A DNA stretch of 64,000 nt from Naumovozyma dairenensis CBS 421 (Eukaryota > Ascomycota > Saccharomycetes > Saccharomycetales > Saccharomycetaceae). This document shows positions 19,864 to 29,502 of the stretch, piece after piece. The stretch is from contig NC_016481.1 of the NCBI RefSeq assembly GCF_000227115.2, positions 1,319,259-1,383,258 on the forward strand, written 5' to 3'. Every line of letters begins with the position of its first letter. Position 1 is the first letter of the stretch. The notes under the pieces are model-generated. The model saw only the letters and a list, made by a program, of their open reading frames with translations. It was not told the DNA's origin and searched no databases. The translations under genes were made by a program, and so were the position numbers.

Positions 19864-21123
19864 CTATTGGGTCTTTTTCTCATAGAGTGGTAAATCCTTA
19901 ACAGATGGAAATAGTGCAACCTTTCTTTTCCATGGTCTTGACCTCGTGTAGCATTCGATGGAATCACTCAAACCAACATATTCCCAAGAAGAAGTTGAAT
20001 ATATCCAATCATCGATTTGCCATGAATCTTCTAACCACTTGTAATGGTCATCGACTTGCTCAAAACTCAACGGATTATTACAGTCTATATGCTCATTGCC
20101 TTCTTGATTTTTTACTATGGAGAATTGACCACGTTCATAAGGAAATAATTTAGTTAACCAACCCAAATGTAACCATTTTCTTTGATTCTCCCAGATTATA
20201 ATTTCCAAAATTTTTAATATCTTGGGCTCTGCATTCTCATTCTCTTGGTCGACGTGATGATAATGATCTAAATCTATGTACCAATCTTTAATAACGAAAC
20301 TTTCATTAATACCAGGTTCTTGTTCTTCTCTATGAGGTTGTCTATTATCTGTGTATTTGATTAATGTTTCTAGGTTAGTTACAGGAGCCCCACCAAACCA
20401 TTTTTTCCAAATTATATCATCCCAATGATATATATTCCTGACCAAAGTTATTCTCCAAATCAATTTTAACGTGTACTGTACCCAATCACAATGATAACAT
20501 ACGCTGGCAATAACACAGATGAGTACGTATTTCTGTATAGTGATTGATATCCATTTAATTAAAATCCACTGAATAACTGAAGATATTGTTATTATCTTAC
20601 ATATTGAAGTTACGGAATATGATTTTCGTGAAGAGAAGAATGATTCTCTTTGTAAGATTCTTAATTTATTTGTTATTGAATCTATTTGATTTATTATATC
20701 TTCTATCGTTGGAGGATCTGCTGTTTTCAAATCATGAAATAATGCCACAATGTAATATAGTATTGAAGTGCATAAGATGATCGTACTGACGAGTCCCAGC
20801 CATGCCGTTAATATATCATCGAATTTAAACCGTACCGTTTCTTGAAGAAAATATTTCATAGATAAGAATATGAAGATGACGTAGTTGAAATAGTGATAAT
20901 GGGTATTGTGTAACCATAGGATTCTATTGAGACAATTGTCTATTATTATTAGGAATGGATAAATATTTGACATGGAGATTGTCATTATCGAAGGTATATA
21001 CTTTTTTGAGGCCTTTATAGAGGTTGCTAACGGTATGGAAATTACTTGATCATGATGAGGGTGGATATCTGAGAATTTGGCATGGAATTCCTTACCATTA
21101 TTTTCATTGTCAAAAGTTGACAT
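19864..21123 (-). CDS. PEX32: Peroxisomal membrane protein Pex32
   Basis: A 419-residue protein (413 in S. cerevisiae, YBR168W). The first half has several hydrophobic segments (about 45-65, 70-90, 100-125 and 185-215). The C-terminal half carries the dysferlin-type pattern shared by Pex30-32, with Trp-rich stretches such as ENQRKWLHLGWLTKLFPYERG, DHYKWLEDSWQIDDWIYS and RSRPWKRK. Pex30-family proteins shape the ER regions where peroxisomes and lipid droplets form. It is divergent from POP7, as in S. cerevisiae. Confidence 0.92.
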   Translation of the reverse strand: MSTFDNENNGKEFHAKFSDIHPHHDQVISIPLATSIKASKKYIPSIMTISMSNIYPFLIIIDNCLNRILWLHNTHYHYFNYVIFIFLSMKYFLQETVRFKFDDILTAWLGLVSTIILCTSILYYIVALFHDLKTADPPTIEDIINQIDSITNKLRILQRESFFSSRKSYSVTSICKIITISSVIQWILIKWISITIQKYVLICVIASVCYHCDWVQYTLKLIWRITLVRNIYHWDDIIWKKWFGGAPVTNLETLIKYTDNRQPHREEQEPGINESFVIKDWYIDLDHYHHVDQENENAEPKILKILEIIIWENQRKWLHLGWLTKLFPYERGQFSIVKNQEGNEHIDCNNPLSFEQVDDHYKWLEDSWQIDDWIYSTSSWEYVGLSDSIECYTRSRPWKRKVALFPSVKDLPLYEKKTQ

Positions 21124-21436
21124 TGTCTATCGTTTTGGTGTTTCCTGCGTAGTTATAATGTATATTTTTGTGATCTACAAGGACTCTCTAAGAGAAGTCT
21201 AACTTAATCTTATTCATATAATATCAAAACTTAATAGCTTCTTCCAGCTGAGGTGTTCAAATTGCCTGTTTTGTTGTTCTTCTTCTTTTACACCTTTACT
21301 ATTATTCTTCCTCATTAATCAGAGGCTTCGGGGTTAATAATTACAAATGCTTTAAGAGTAACTTTAACGTAAGAAGAAGAATAAATAATAATAATCGATG
21401 GATTGAATAAGTGATGGGGAATGAACAAAAGGGAGC
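21124..21436. other. Divergent promoter region PEX32/POP7
   Basis: A 313-base AT-rich spacer. No gene or clear motif seen. Confidence 0.55.
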
Positions 21437-21874
21437 ATGCGCAAGATGGGTAATAATAAAGAGAATAAATATGGTAGCAAGTTAATAAGGAAAAGACCCA
21501 CCATTAAGACTTTATCACATAAGACTATCAAAAGCACGATATATGTTAAATCTAGTTCTCCATATATAAGTGTAGTGAAACGAGTTCACAAGTTCATTGA
21601 ACAACTGAATAAGACCGGTAGGTCACCGTATGTGAGACTCATGGGGATAGGTAAAGCTGTTGAGAAGACTTTATCTATAGCGTGTCATTTCCAAGAAGAG
21701 AAGGGAAGACGAGTAGACGTGAAAACAATAAGTGTGGATGTCATCGATGAATTACAATATCAAGAAGATCACGAAGAACAAGAAGAAGAAATAGAAAACG
21801 ATGAAGATAGAGAAACTGTATTGAAGAAACGATCTGTTAGTGGTGTAGAAGTTAAGATATATTTAGCTAATTAG
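21437..21874 (+). CDS. POP7: RNase P / RNase MRP subunit Pop7 (Rpp2)
   Basis: A 145-residue basic protein (140 in S. cerevisiae Pop7, YBR167C) of the Alba-like fold. The conserved part runs from STIYVKSSSPYISVVKRV through YVRLMGIGKAVEKTLSIACHF. With Pop6 it binds the P3 loop of RNase P and MRP RNAs (tRNA 5' processing and rRNA processing) and telomerase RNA. An acidic stretch (EEQEEEIENDED) precedes the final strand. An alternative start lies at the fourth codon (MGNNKE). Confidence 0.92.
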   Translation: MRKMGNNKENKYGSKLIRKRPTIKTLSHKTIKSTIYVKSSSPYISVVKRVHKFIEQLNKTGRSPYVRLMGIGKAVEKTLSIACHFQEEKGRRVDVKTISVDVIDELQYQEDHEEQEEEIENDEDRETVLKKRSVSGVEVKIYLAN

Positions 21875-21993
21875 CCATTTATGTATGGATGTAGTTTATA
21901 GATCATTAAAGCATTCCCTTTGTATAGTAGTAGTGCTATTTTTGAAATATTTTTCATTGTTTAAAATACAATTTAGTGATTACGTTCGTAGAG

Positions 21994-22001
21994 ATGACTC
22001 T
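21994..22001. promoter_or_regulatory. Gcn4-type site ATGACTCT before TYR1
   Basis: It contains the Gcn4 core TGACTC at 21995-22000, about 110 bases before the TYR1 ATG. Gcn4 activates amino-acid biosynthetic genes. Confidence 0.6.
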
Positions 22002-22109
22002 AAGCAAGCTATACAAGAAGCAATTGCGAAACAGATATAACATAACAGGTTGGGAAAGCATTCAAGTATACGATCATTATCAACGTCGAATATATAAACC
22101 TGGGGCGTA

Positions 22110-23456
22110 ATGGAAGAACAAATTAAGGAATGGAAAGCTACTAGAATAATTGGGATCATCGGTCTAGGTGATATGGGTTTACTATATGCCAATAAATTCT
22201 CAGAAGCTGGTTGGAATGTTGTATGTTGTGATAGAGAAGAATTCTATGAGGAATTGAAAGATAAATACAAAGATGCTAAATTTTCGATTGTTTTAAACGG
22301 TCATTATGTCTCTAGAGTCAGTGATTATGTGATCTATAGTGTTGAAGCGGCAAACCTAGACAAAATTGTGTCATTATATGGACCATCGACTAAAGTAAAA
22401 GCGATTGTTGGTGGTCAAACAAGTTGTAAAAGCCCTGAAATTGCAGCTTTTGAAAAATATTTGCCTCCAGATGTTGATATCATAACGGTTCATTCTTTAC
22501 ATGGCCCCAAAGTCAACACAGAGGGTCAACCGTTAGTAATAATCAACCATAGATGTTCTGATGATAAAAATTTACAGTTTATCGAGAGTATTGTATCTTG
22601 TTTGAAAAGTAAACATGTTTATTTAACGTTTGAAGAACACGATAGAATCACAGCTGATACTCAAGCTGTCACACATGCTGCATTTTTAAGTATGGGAGCT
22701 GCATGGGCTAAAGTTAAAGTTTATCCATGGACCCATGGTACAAATAAATGGTATGGTGGATTAGAGAATGTTAAAGTTAATATATCTTTACGAATTTATT
22801 CTAATAAATGGCATGTTTATGCTGGTTTAGCTATCACGAATCCTCATGCTCATCATCAAATTTTACAATATGCTACTAGTGCTACAGAATTATTCTCACT
22901 GTTTTTAGCTGGTAAGAGAGAAGAGGTGACAAAAAGATTATTAGAGGCAAAAAAATTCGTATTTGGTAACCATACGGGGTTATTATTACTGGATGATTTG
23001 ATACTTGAACAGTATTCATTATCAAAGGGAATTTCTAATTCAGAGGGTTCAAACGACAATGAATCTAAAGATAAAACAAAGACTGTACCAAATTCACACC
23101 TATCATTACTGGCGATTGTAGATTCATGGTACCGTTTAGGTATAAATCCATATGATCACATGATTTGCTCTACTCCGTTATTTAGAATATTTTTAGGAGT
23201 TTCTGAATATCTATTCCTAGAACCGAATCTTTTAGAACAAACTATTGATGCAGCAATGAATGATCAATCGTTTAGAACGGATGATTTAGAATTCGTCATT
23301 GCTGCAAGGGAATGGAGTTCTATCGTTACTTTCCAAAGTTTTGATTTGTATGAAGAAAGGTTTGAACAAGTTCAAGAATTCTTCAAACCTATGTTTCCTG
23401 AAGCTAATAAGCTTGGTAATGAAATGATGAAAACTCTTTTAAGTCATTCAAAATAA
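22110..23456 (+). CDS. TYR1: Prephenate dehydrogenase (NADP+)
   Basis: A 448-residue enzyme (452 in S. cerevisiae Tyr1, YBR166C). It oxidatively decarboxylates prephenate to 4-hydroxyphenylpyruvate in tyrosine synthesis. The N-terminal Rossmann motif is IIGLGDMG (about residues 14-21). Further family features are VVGGQTSCKSPEI-like sequence at about 92-107 (here IVGGQTSCKSPEI) and DIITVHSLHGP around 125-135. A variable insert near 310-325 is Ser/Asp/Lys-rich. The Gcn4 site upstream suggests general amino-acid control. Confidence 0.97.
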   Translation: MEEQIKEWKATRIIGIIGLGDMGLLYANKFSEAGWNVVCCDREEFYEELKDKYKDAKFSIVLNGHYVSRVSDYVIYSVEAANLDKIVSLYGPSTKVKAIVGGQTSCKSPEIAAFEKYLPPDVDIITVHSLHGPKVNTEGQPLVIINHRCSDDKNLQFIESIVSCLKSKHVYLTFEEHDRITADTQAVTHAAFLSMGAAWAKVKVYPWTHGTNKWYGGLENVKVNISLRIYSNKWHVYAGLAITNPHAHHQILQYATSATELFSLFLAGKREEVTKRLLEAKKFVFGNHTGLLLLDDLILEQYSLSKGISNSEGSNDNESKDKTKTVPNSHLSLLAIVDSWYRLGINPYDHMICSTPLFRIFLGVSEYLFLEPNLLEQTIDAAMNDQSFRTDDLEFVIAAREWSSIVTFQSFDLYEERFEQVQEFFKPMFPEANKLGNEMMKTLLSHSK

Positions 23457-23721
23457 ATGAATAAATGAGGGAAAAGAAGCTTCTATATTTATATACAATA
23501 TCTCTAGATTGTTTTATATTAGCCAGCTACACAGCACAAGAAAAAATACGAGAAAAAGTTATTAATGAAAAATGCAAATTTTTTTTTTAATTTTAGTTAT
23601 AATATTATATAGGTTCTTTGGATAGTCCAAATAAAAGTCCATGTGGGAAAACATTTATGCTATTATGGGTTATGTATAAGATGATATGCCTTTTCTTCTT
23701 CTTTCGTGATATGCATGTTAT
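23457..23721. terminator. Convergent 3' region TYR1/UBS1
   Basis: Both genes end here. It contains a run of 12 or more T residues near 23578-23589 and AT-rich sequence consistent with yeast polyadenylation signals in both directions; no exact cleavage site can be fixed. Confidence 0.4.
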
Positions 23722-23752
23722 CTAATGTTTGAATCTTTTCTTGTGTGGATAG

Positions 23753-23799
<47 letters not shown>

Positions 23800-24591
23800 C
23801 TCATTTGGAATAGGTTTATCTGATTCAATGGAATACCTTCTTTTCATTGAGGATTTTGCAGGTATTGTTGTATCACAAGCAAGAACATATTCTGTTGTAC
23901 ATAAATCGTTTGCATTATGGTTTGATGGAGATAAATGACATGGATAATAATTTTCAAGTAGGAATGGTTGCCTTGCTTGTTCTTCTTCTTGCTGTTGAAC
24001 AAAATGAATAGATCTTCTGGATGAATATGTATAGTTGCTGGCCATAATCGAATTATTTGTTCTTGAAATGGAGTCAGCAAACCCTTTCACTATTTCGTAA
24101 TCACCTGGTTGAAGAGTCCCCAAAAGTTCAGGGAATTGCAGTTTAAAATCTCTATACATAATACGATTCCATGCATACATTAATCTATGTTGGTGGGATC
24201 GTGGTTGTTCATTTGAATTAGGTTCATGTTTGTAAAAAATATTCCATATTTTGTTGAGGAGATCATTGAATCCATAGTCCCTTAGTATATAATTAAGATG
24301 TGTCAATGATATATTTCTCTTCATGGGAAATACATTATTCGGCGTCATACATTTCATAATAATCATTGGATTTGTATCGTTATCATTCTCATCACCACCT
24401 ATATAGAGTAATAGATATATTTCCGATGAGGTTACTGGATCTATGATAACTAAATGCCATAGATGTAAATTTGAATCCTGTGGTTTCAAATAATATAGCT
24501 GCTGATGTCTATCTGTCGCAGTTAAATTATTATTCAGACGCATAAACTGTTTCCAGTCTCTTAAAAGTCTTTTCGTTATGAAATGGCCCAT
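23722..24591 (-). CDS. UBS1: E2-like protein Ubs1 (suppressor of cdc34)
   Basis: From the ATG at 24591 the protein is 289 residues (277 in S. cerevisiae Ubs1, YBR165W). The frame is open upstream to 24687, but only from a GTG codon, so that extension is not used. Location beside TYR1 in opposite orientation matches YBR165W. The first ~110 residues look like a ubiquitin-conjugating fold (ITKRLLRDWKQF helix; NLHLWHLVIIDP strand; CMTPNN...RNISL), but the position of the active-site Cys is Asn93, so it is probably not a working E2. S. cerevisiae Ubs1 is a genetic positive regulator of Cdc34. The C-terminus has an (Asn-Glu)n tract from a hexanucleotide repeat and then a basic KKRFKH end. Confidence 0.8.
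23754..23801. repeat. Hexanucleotide CGTTTT repeat inside UBS1
   Basis: About eight tandem CGTTTT units on the plus strand (AAAACG on the coding strand). They are read as alternating Glu and Asn near the C-terminus of UBS1. The unit length is a multiple of three, so copy changes would keep the frame. Confidence 0.95.
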
Positions 24592-25109
24592 TCGTTCTTG
24601 GTTGGTTTTTGTACTTGGTATTTTCTTCTTTTTTCTGGCTTTTTGGTATTTTGTTCTTTTGTTCTCAACCTTTCTTAGCAAAAACACCTCTTTTGAGTTA
24701 ATATCCTCTATTTCGACGGGAAAAGTTCCTCTTTTGTCCTTAGTTTGACTTTCTTTTTGGCTTGTTATTATTGGTGCTGTTTATATATTCTTGGTAGTAA
24801 TAACTCTATAAAAAAAGACTACTCTATAGAAAGAAGGTTTTCTTTATTTTATACTTTTAATATTTTAGACCTAAGGCCTATTGTATAGGGTTGAGTTGGA
24901 ATTAACATTAAACCCTATTTGATGAACCCTAAAAATGGGAAAAGTAAACAAACAAAATTATTAGTTAAAGAACTTCAACTGACCAAATATACATATATAC
25001 ATATAAATTTAGTCTAAATATGTAAAAGAAAAGACCATAGGGGAAAAAGTTCTTCTTCTCGACCAATAATGGAAACGATATCTAAACTTGGTCAAACATA
25101 ATTGGAAAT
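24592..25109. other. Divergent promoter region UBS1/PEX25-27
   Basis: A 518-base spacer with AT-rich, TATA-rich sequence near 24780-25020. No gene seen. ARL1, next after UBS1 in S. cerevisiae, is absent. Confidence 0.55.
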
Positions 25110-26387
25110 ATGCCAACTCGAGATATCCTAGAACTCTCTAATCATTTCTTATCAGAAGAACCAAAGTCTCTTATAGAAGAACTACAAATTTTTAACAATA
25201 ATGAGGGTCACGATATTATCTCCGATGAGGTAGAATTCCTTGAGAAAAACATATTGTCATCATTTGAAAAATCTACTTCACATCAAGATGGAATACCCGT
25301 AGATATTGACACCAAATCGGAATTTTCATCTTCGTCCATCATAGATAAACAAGAAAAGAAAAATATTAAAGAGTCAACGAAAAGAGAAAGGAAACTTGCC
25401 ATTTTGAACTATATTTTTCATTCTATGATTGGTAAAGATAAACTGGCGAAAATAATTATCCATTTATTATCGTTAATTGACATTTTAACTATTAAGAAGT
25501 TGTTACCATGGATAAATACTAGCTTATTCCCATTCAATGTCAAGATTCCTATATTACAACTTGAAAGGCAAAGACGATTAATTGCCGGATTGTTACGCAA
25601 TTCACATAATAAAATATCGTCAATTGTGCCTGTTTTATCGACATTTAGGTACATTCTCCGATTAGGCCATTCCATTCCAAACTCAATAAAGTTGATGGAA
25701 ATAATAAAAAGAGTAACAAACAAGTCACAAAATGATCGAAAATTTAAACAACTTTTGCAAAATACTTTTTTTCTTCGTGGACTAATTGACGCATACTTTA
25801 CAATCTTCGATGAACTGATTTTGCTATTTGATAAATTCAAGGTATTAAGATCGCTAAGAAAGCTATTTCCAAGATACAAATTGATAATTGGATTTTTAAG
25901 GCTGAATCATACTATTGCTTGGCAATTAGACATTATTTATAATCTCGTCCATTCAATAACCCAATTACAAAGGATAAAAAGAAACCTGTTTATATTAGAC
26001 CTCGAATCTACTATTAGGAAAGCAATAATAAAGGATTCGCTCCAAAATGGAGTTGATACTGTAATTAAAAATATTCTGTCACAATTATTGCTTGATCTTG
26101 ATAATACTGGCAGTAATGGTAAAAATAGTATGGTGAAAAGACTAATGAAAGGTAAACGTTTAATCTACATGGAGTTATTAAGATTATTTTTGGACGGTTG
26201 TGCAAATACTATACATATACTAGCACTCACTAATTCAAAGTCAATACGGCATTCTGTGCCTTATAACCTGCTATCGTTAACGTCTGGCATAGTAGGCCTT
26301 CTTAAGTTATTTGGTAACGTCAGTGAAAGAATGAGTTTCTCATCACCAGAGTCATCACATCAAGCTGTAGAAGAGATTACAAAGTAA
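25110..26387 (+). CDS. PEX25/PEX27: Peroxin of the Pex25/Pex27 family
   Basis: A 425-residue protein (394 in S. cerevisiae Pex25, YPL112C; 376 in Pex27, YOR193W). The N-terminal ~90 residues are acidic and variable. The rest is a basic, amphipathic-helix-rich Pex11-like region, with segments such as LNYIFHSMIGKDKLAKIIIHLLSL, LRLGHSIPNSIKLMEI and the C-terminal NLLSLTSGIVGLLKLFGNV (quoted in part). These peripheral peroxisomal proteins drive membrane elongation and division. The next gene is a SLK19-like gene in the same orientation, as in YOR193W-YOR195W; the approach from the SSE side in this orientation also fits YPL112C. It could be either ohnolog. Confidence 0.8.
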   Translation: MPTRDILELSNHFLSEEPKSLIEELQIFNNNEGHDIISDEVEFLEKNILSSFEKSTSHQDGIPVDIDTKSEFSSSSIIDKQEKKNIKESTKRERKLAILNYIFHSMIGKDKLAKIIIHLLSLIDILTIKKLLPWINTSLFPFNVKIPILQLERQRRLIAGLLRNSHNKISSIVPVLSTFRYILRLGHSIPNSIKLMEIIKRVTNKSQNDRKFKQLLQNTFFLRGLIDAYFTIFDELILLFDKFKVLRSLRKLFPRYKLIIGFLRLNHTIAWQLDIIYNLVHSITQLQRIKRNLFILDLESTIRKAIIKDSLQNGVDTVIKNILSQLLLDLDNTGSNGKNSMVKRLMKGKRLIYMELLRLFLDGCANTIHILALTNSKSIRHSVPYNLLSLTSGIVGLLKLFGNVSERMSFSSPESSHQAVEEITK

Positions 26388-26961
26388 AAAGGTCTTCATT
26401 CGTTTACAACGACGTTTCAGTGAAATCTAATCAAAAATGGGAACAATATATTTAATCGGTTTTCGCCACTTTTTGACGAGAATCTTCTGGTGTTGTATTG
26501 TTGAGTTGAGTTAGTCTAATAGCATTTATGTAATGATAAACCTGCACTATTTATACAATCAAAAACTTTAATAACCTCTTTCTGTTTGTATGTTCTCTTT
26601 TTGGTGTCTGCTTATATATGTATGGGTTTTATGGAATTAGCCGCCGAAAATGAACAAATATTTAAATCTTAGGTCTTAAAAGCTAAGCAAAAAATACAAC
26701 CCTATATACCCCTTCCAACCCAGTTAACCCTGACGCGTAAAGAAATATTAAATGGAAAAATTTCGCGTTTTGATAATTTTAATAAAAATAAAACTTGTAA
26801 ATAAACATACGCATTTTAAGATATCAGTGTTTGTGCAGGGAAATAAATTAAGATACTAAGCAATTATCTGACCAGGAATGGCCATCAATTGTTCAATTCT
26901 ATATTATACTTTTGCCCTTATCCATTATATCAACCATTGTTGTTATTTTTAAACAGATCTG
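26388..26961. other. Intergenic region, PEX25/27 3' flank and SLK19-like promoter
   Basis: A 574-base stretch with MBF/SBF-type sites at 26733-26738 and 26762-26770. TOA1, which lies between PEX27 and SLK19 in S. cerevisiae, is absent. Confidence 0.55.
26733..26770. promoter_or_regulatory. MCB (ACGCGT) and SCB/MCB-like (TTTCGCGTT) sites
   Basis: ACGCGT at 26733-26738 is an exact MBF core. TTTCGCGT at about 26761-26768 reads ACGCGAAA on the other strand, a Swi4/Mbp1-type site. They lie 190-230 bases before the SLK19-like start and fit G1/S control. Confidence 0.5.
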
Positions 26962-29502
26962 ATGGAATTCAACATGAATGATGGGGAGCAATTACCAACC
27001 ACACCAATCAGACAAGTCTCTGATATTTCCCAAATTGCACATGGTGAAAAGAGGTCACTTGAAGACAATCAGTTAGATGGCAATTCTTCAGAACTTATAG
27101 TCCATTTACATGGCTTACCATCTCGGAGAAAAAGCATCCGCTTACCTGAACTAGAAGAGGCAAATGCCGTATCACCATCTATAAATAAAGATAATAGATC
27201 ACACGAGAATGGTAACAATAGTATAGTCGATGTGTCCGAAGATATGTCCTTAGACTTCAACAGAGGAACGAATGACGATAAAACATCACCAACAAAATCA
27301 ACTTTAGAAAATCTTGACATAAATAAACTATTTGCCTCTTCAAATAACGCTAGTAATAATCATAATGATAATGATCAAAATACCAATGGTGATAAGATAT
27401 CAGAATCCAAACTTTTAAACCATTCTCCAATTAAATTAGAATTAAGCTCTCCAATGAAACAAATGGACCAAGCAGAAAACGCAGATGAGAATGAAACTGC
27501 TAATGATAATAGTCATGTTAGAAAGAAATTGAAATTAGATAGAGAATCAGTTCCAAACCTAACACAACAATTAAATAATAATGAGATGGAAATGGGTGGG
27601 ACATCACCAAGCCCCATTGAAATGATTGATATGCAAATAAGCCCCATTAAATCATCGTTATCTCCTATACAGAGGACTCCACCACATCGTAGTAATGATG
27701 AACCACAACGAGATGATGAGAATAACAATGCCGCCGATAATAATAACACTACTAATAACCATATATCTAGTGCACATCAACTTACTCCACTTTACGATAT
27801 TGATAACCATAGGGAGGATGGAGGAACCAAAGAGCAGGGGCTTGGAAATGATGACGTTGAAGATGAAAATGAAGATGAAGATTTAGATAATTATGAATTC
27901 AAAGATTTAAAAAAAAGAAATGGAACATTAGCTAACGAAAATTATCAAATCAATAAAAGATTAAATCAAACAGTATCACGATTAGAAAATATTAGATATA
28001 AATATCTAGAAGTAAAAAAAGATTATTCTTATGTTATGGAAGTATTTGATGAAAAGACAAAAGATTTGAAAGAACAAATTAATCAATTATCGATGGAACG
28101 TGATGACTTAAGTACAAGAAGAGAAAATTTGAAAACAAAGTTGAAAAGTTGCAAAGATGAATTATTAATGTTAAATCAAAATCAAACTATTTTACAAAAT
28201 AAATATGATACTGTGGTTAATGAATGTGATATTTGGAAGAATAATTATCAAACTTTGGAATTAGAGTCCACGAAGTTGAAAGATGAGCTCAAATTAAAGG
28301 ATACTGAATTGAATTCTATTAGTTCTCAATTAAATGAAATAGACAGACATATGTCAGAATTGGGAGATGAAAATGTAAGACTTAAAAATGAAAATGAATC
28401 ACTGAATTCTAATTTGAAAATCATCGAAGAAAAATTACATTCAAAAAAATCAGAAGTGGATCAATTGAATAAAACAATAGAAGAGTCATTAGAAACACAA
28501 AGGATTAATGAAACAAGCAAAAACCTCAAAGAGGAATATGAGACTTTATTGCTTGAGAAGGAAGAGCTAGAAAAGAAAACTAACGAACAAATTGAAGAAC
28601 ATAATAGAACCATATTTGAACTTCGAAACGATATAACGGCAAAGGAGAACGAATTTAAAGATTTACAGGATACGAAGAACGAGATACAAGAACAATTAGA
28701 AACAAAGACAAAAGAACTAGAGGAACTGAAAATTCAGTACGAAGATGTTAATGATGATGCAAACATTAAAGGTGCAGAAGTTTCTGAATTGTGCGAAGAT
28801 CTTAAAGAATTAAAGGAATCTAAGACATACTTAGAAGGAACCATTTCTAAATTAGAAACTGTCGTTGATGAGTGGAAAACAAAATATGAAACTCAAACTA
28901 CAGAACTAAAAAAAGTTACAGTGGAATTGGAAAGTCTACAATTAAGAAATAGTGACATTGAAGCCGAGCATCTCAAAGAATTAGAGCATCTTCATGTTAA
29001 CATGAGTTCTCTACAAGAAATGTTGAAGGATCACTCTACCACCATAACAGAATTACAAGAAGAAAATGAGAATCTGAAAAAGATGTTAAAAGATAGTAAA
29101 ACTTTGTTCCATGAAAATAAAGAAGAAAATGGAGAAGGAGAAGGTGAAGCTCCCGAAAATAATGATGAAAACAACATAGACAAAAGGGAAATTGAGTCGC
29201 TCAAAAAGGAAGTAGAAGAATGGAAGGAAAAATACAATACACATGAGAAGGATACCAACAAACGTTTAAAGCTTTTAGCAGAAGATCTGTATATTCAATA
29301 TTCATCAAAACATGAGCAAAAAGTGAAACTGTTGAAAAAAGGTTATGAGAATAAATACCAAGGAGAATTGTCACGTCTGAATCTACAAAATTCAGGCTTA
29401 ATTGAAGAGCTTGAGCAATTAAACAAACAATTAACAGCAGAGCGCAAGGAAAAACAAGACTTAATAAAGATGTTGGATGATAAAAGTAAATTGATAGATT
29501 GA
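26962..29502 (+). CDS. SLK19: Large coiled-coil protein, probably Slk19
   Basis: An 846-residue protein (821 in S. cerevisiae Slk19, YOR195W). Residues 1-310 are disordered, Asn/Asp-rich and dotted with minimal Cdk sites (TTPIR, SPIK, SSPMK, SPIE, SPIQR, RTPPH). Residues from about 310 to the end are an almost unbroken heptad coiled coil, interrupted by an acidic Gly/Glu stretch near 715-730. Slk19 acts at kinetochores and the spindle midzone and in the FEAR pathway that releases Cdc14. I assign it because it follows a PEX25/27 gene in the order and orientation of YOR193W-YOR195W and has the right size and layout. Coiled coils give weak sequence evidence, so the name is less certain than most here. 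Confidence 0.7.
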   Translation: MEFNMNDGEQLPTTPIRQVSDISQIAHGEKRSLEDNQLDGNSSELIVHLHGLPSRRKSIRLPELEEANAVSPSINKDNRSHENGNNSIVDVSEDMSLDFNRGTNDDKTSPTKSTLENLDINKLFASSNNASNNHNDNDQNTNGDKISESKLLNHSPIKLELSSPMKQMDQAENADENETANDNSHVRKKLKLDRESVPNLTQQLNNNEMEMGGTSPSPIEMIDMQISPIKSSLSPIQRTPPHRSNDEPQRDDENNNAADNNNTTNNHISSAHQLTPLYDIDNHREDGGTKEQGLGNDDVEDENEDEDLDNYEFKDLKKRNGTLANENYQINKRLNQTVSRLENIRYKYLEVKKDYSYVMEVFDEKTKDLKEQINQLSMERDDLSTRRENLKTKLKSCKDELLMLNQNQTILQNKYDTVVNECDIWKNNYQTLELESTKLKDELKLKDTELNSISSQLNEIDRHMSELGDENVRLKNENESLNSNLKIIEEKLHSKKSEVDQLNKTIEESLETQRINETSKNLKEEYETLLLEKEELEKKTNEQIEEHNRTIFELRNDITAKENEFKDLQDTKNEIQEQLETKTKELEELKIQYEDVNDDANIKGAEVSELCEDLKELKESKTYLEGTISKLETVVDEWKTKYETQTTELKKVTVELESLQLRNSDIEAEHLKELEHLHVNMSSLQEMLKDHSTTITELQEENENLKKMLKDSKTLFHENKEENGEGEGEAPENNDENNIDKREIESLKKEVEEWKEKYNTHEKDTNKRLKLLAEDLYIQYSSKHEQKVKLLKKGYENKYQGELSRLNLQNSGLIEELEQLNKQLTAERKEKQDLIKMLDDKSKLID

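Noticed and set aside
24592..24687. N-terminal extension of UBS1 from a GTG at 24687
   Set aside because: No ATG in the extension; the ATG at 24591 opens directly into the E2-like first helix.
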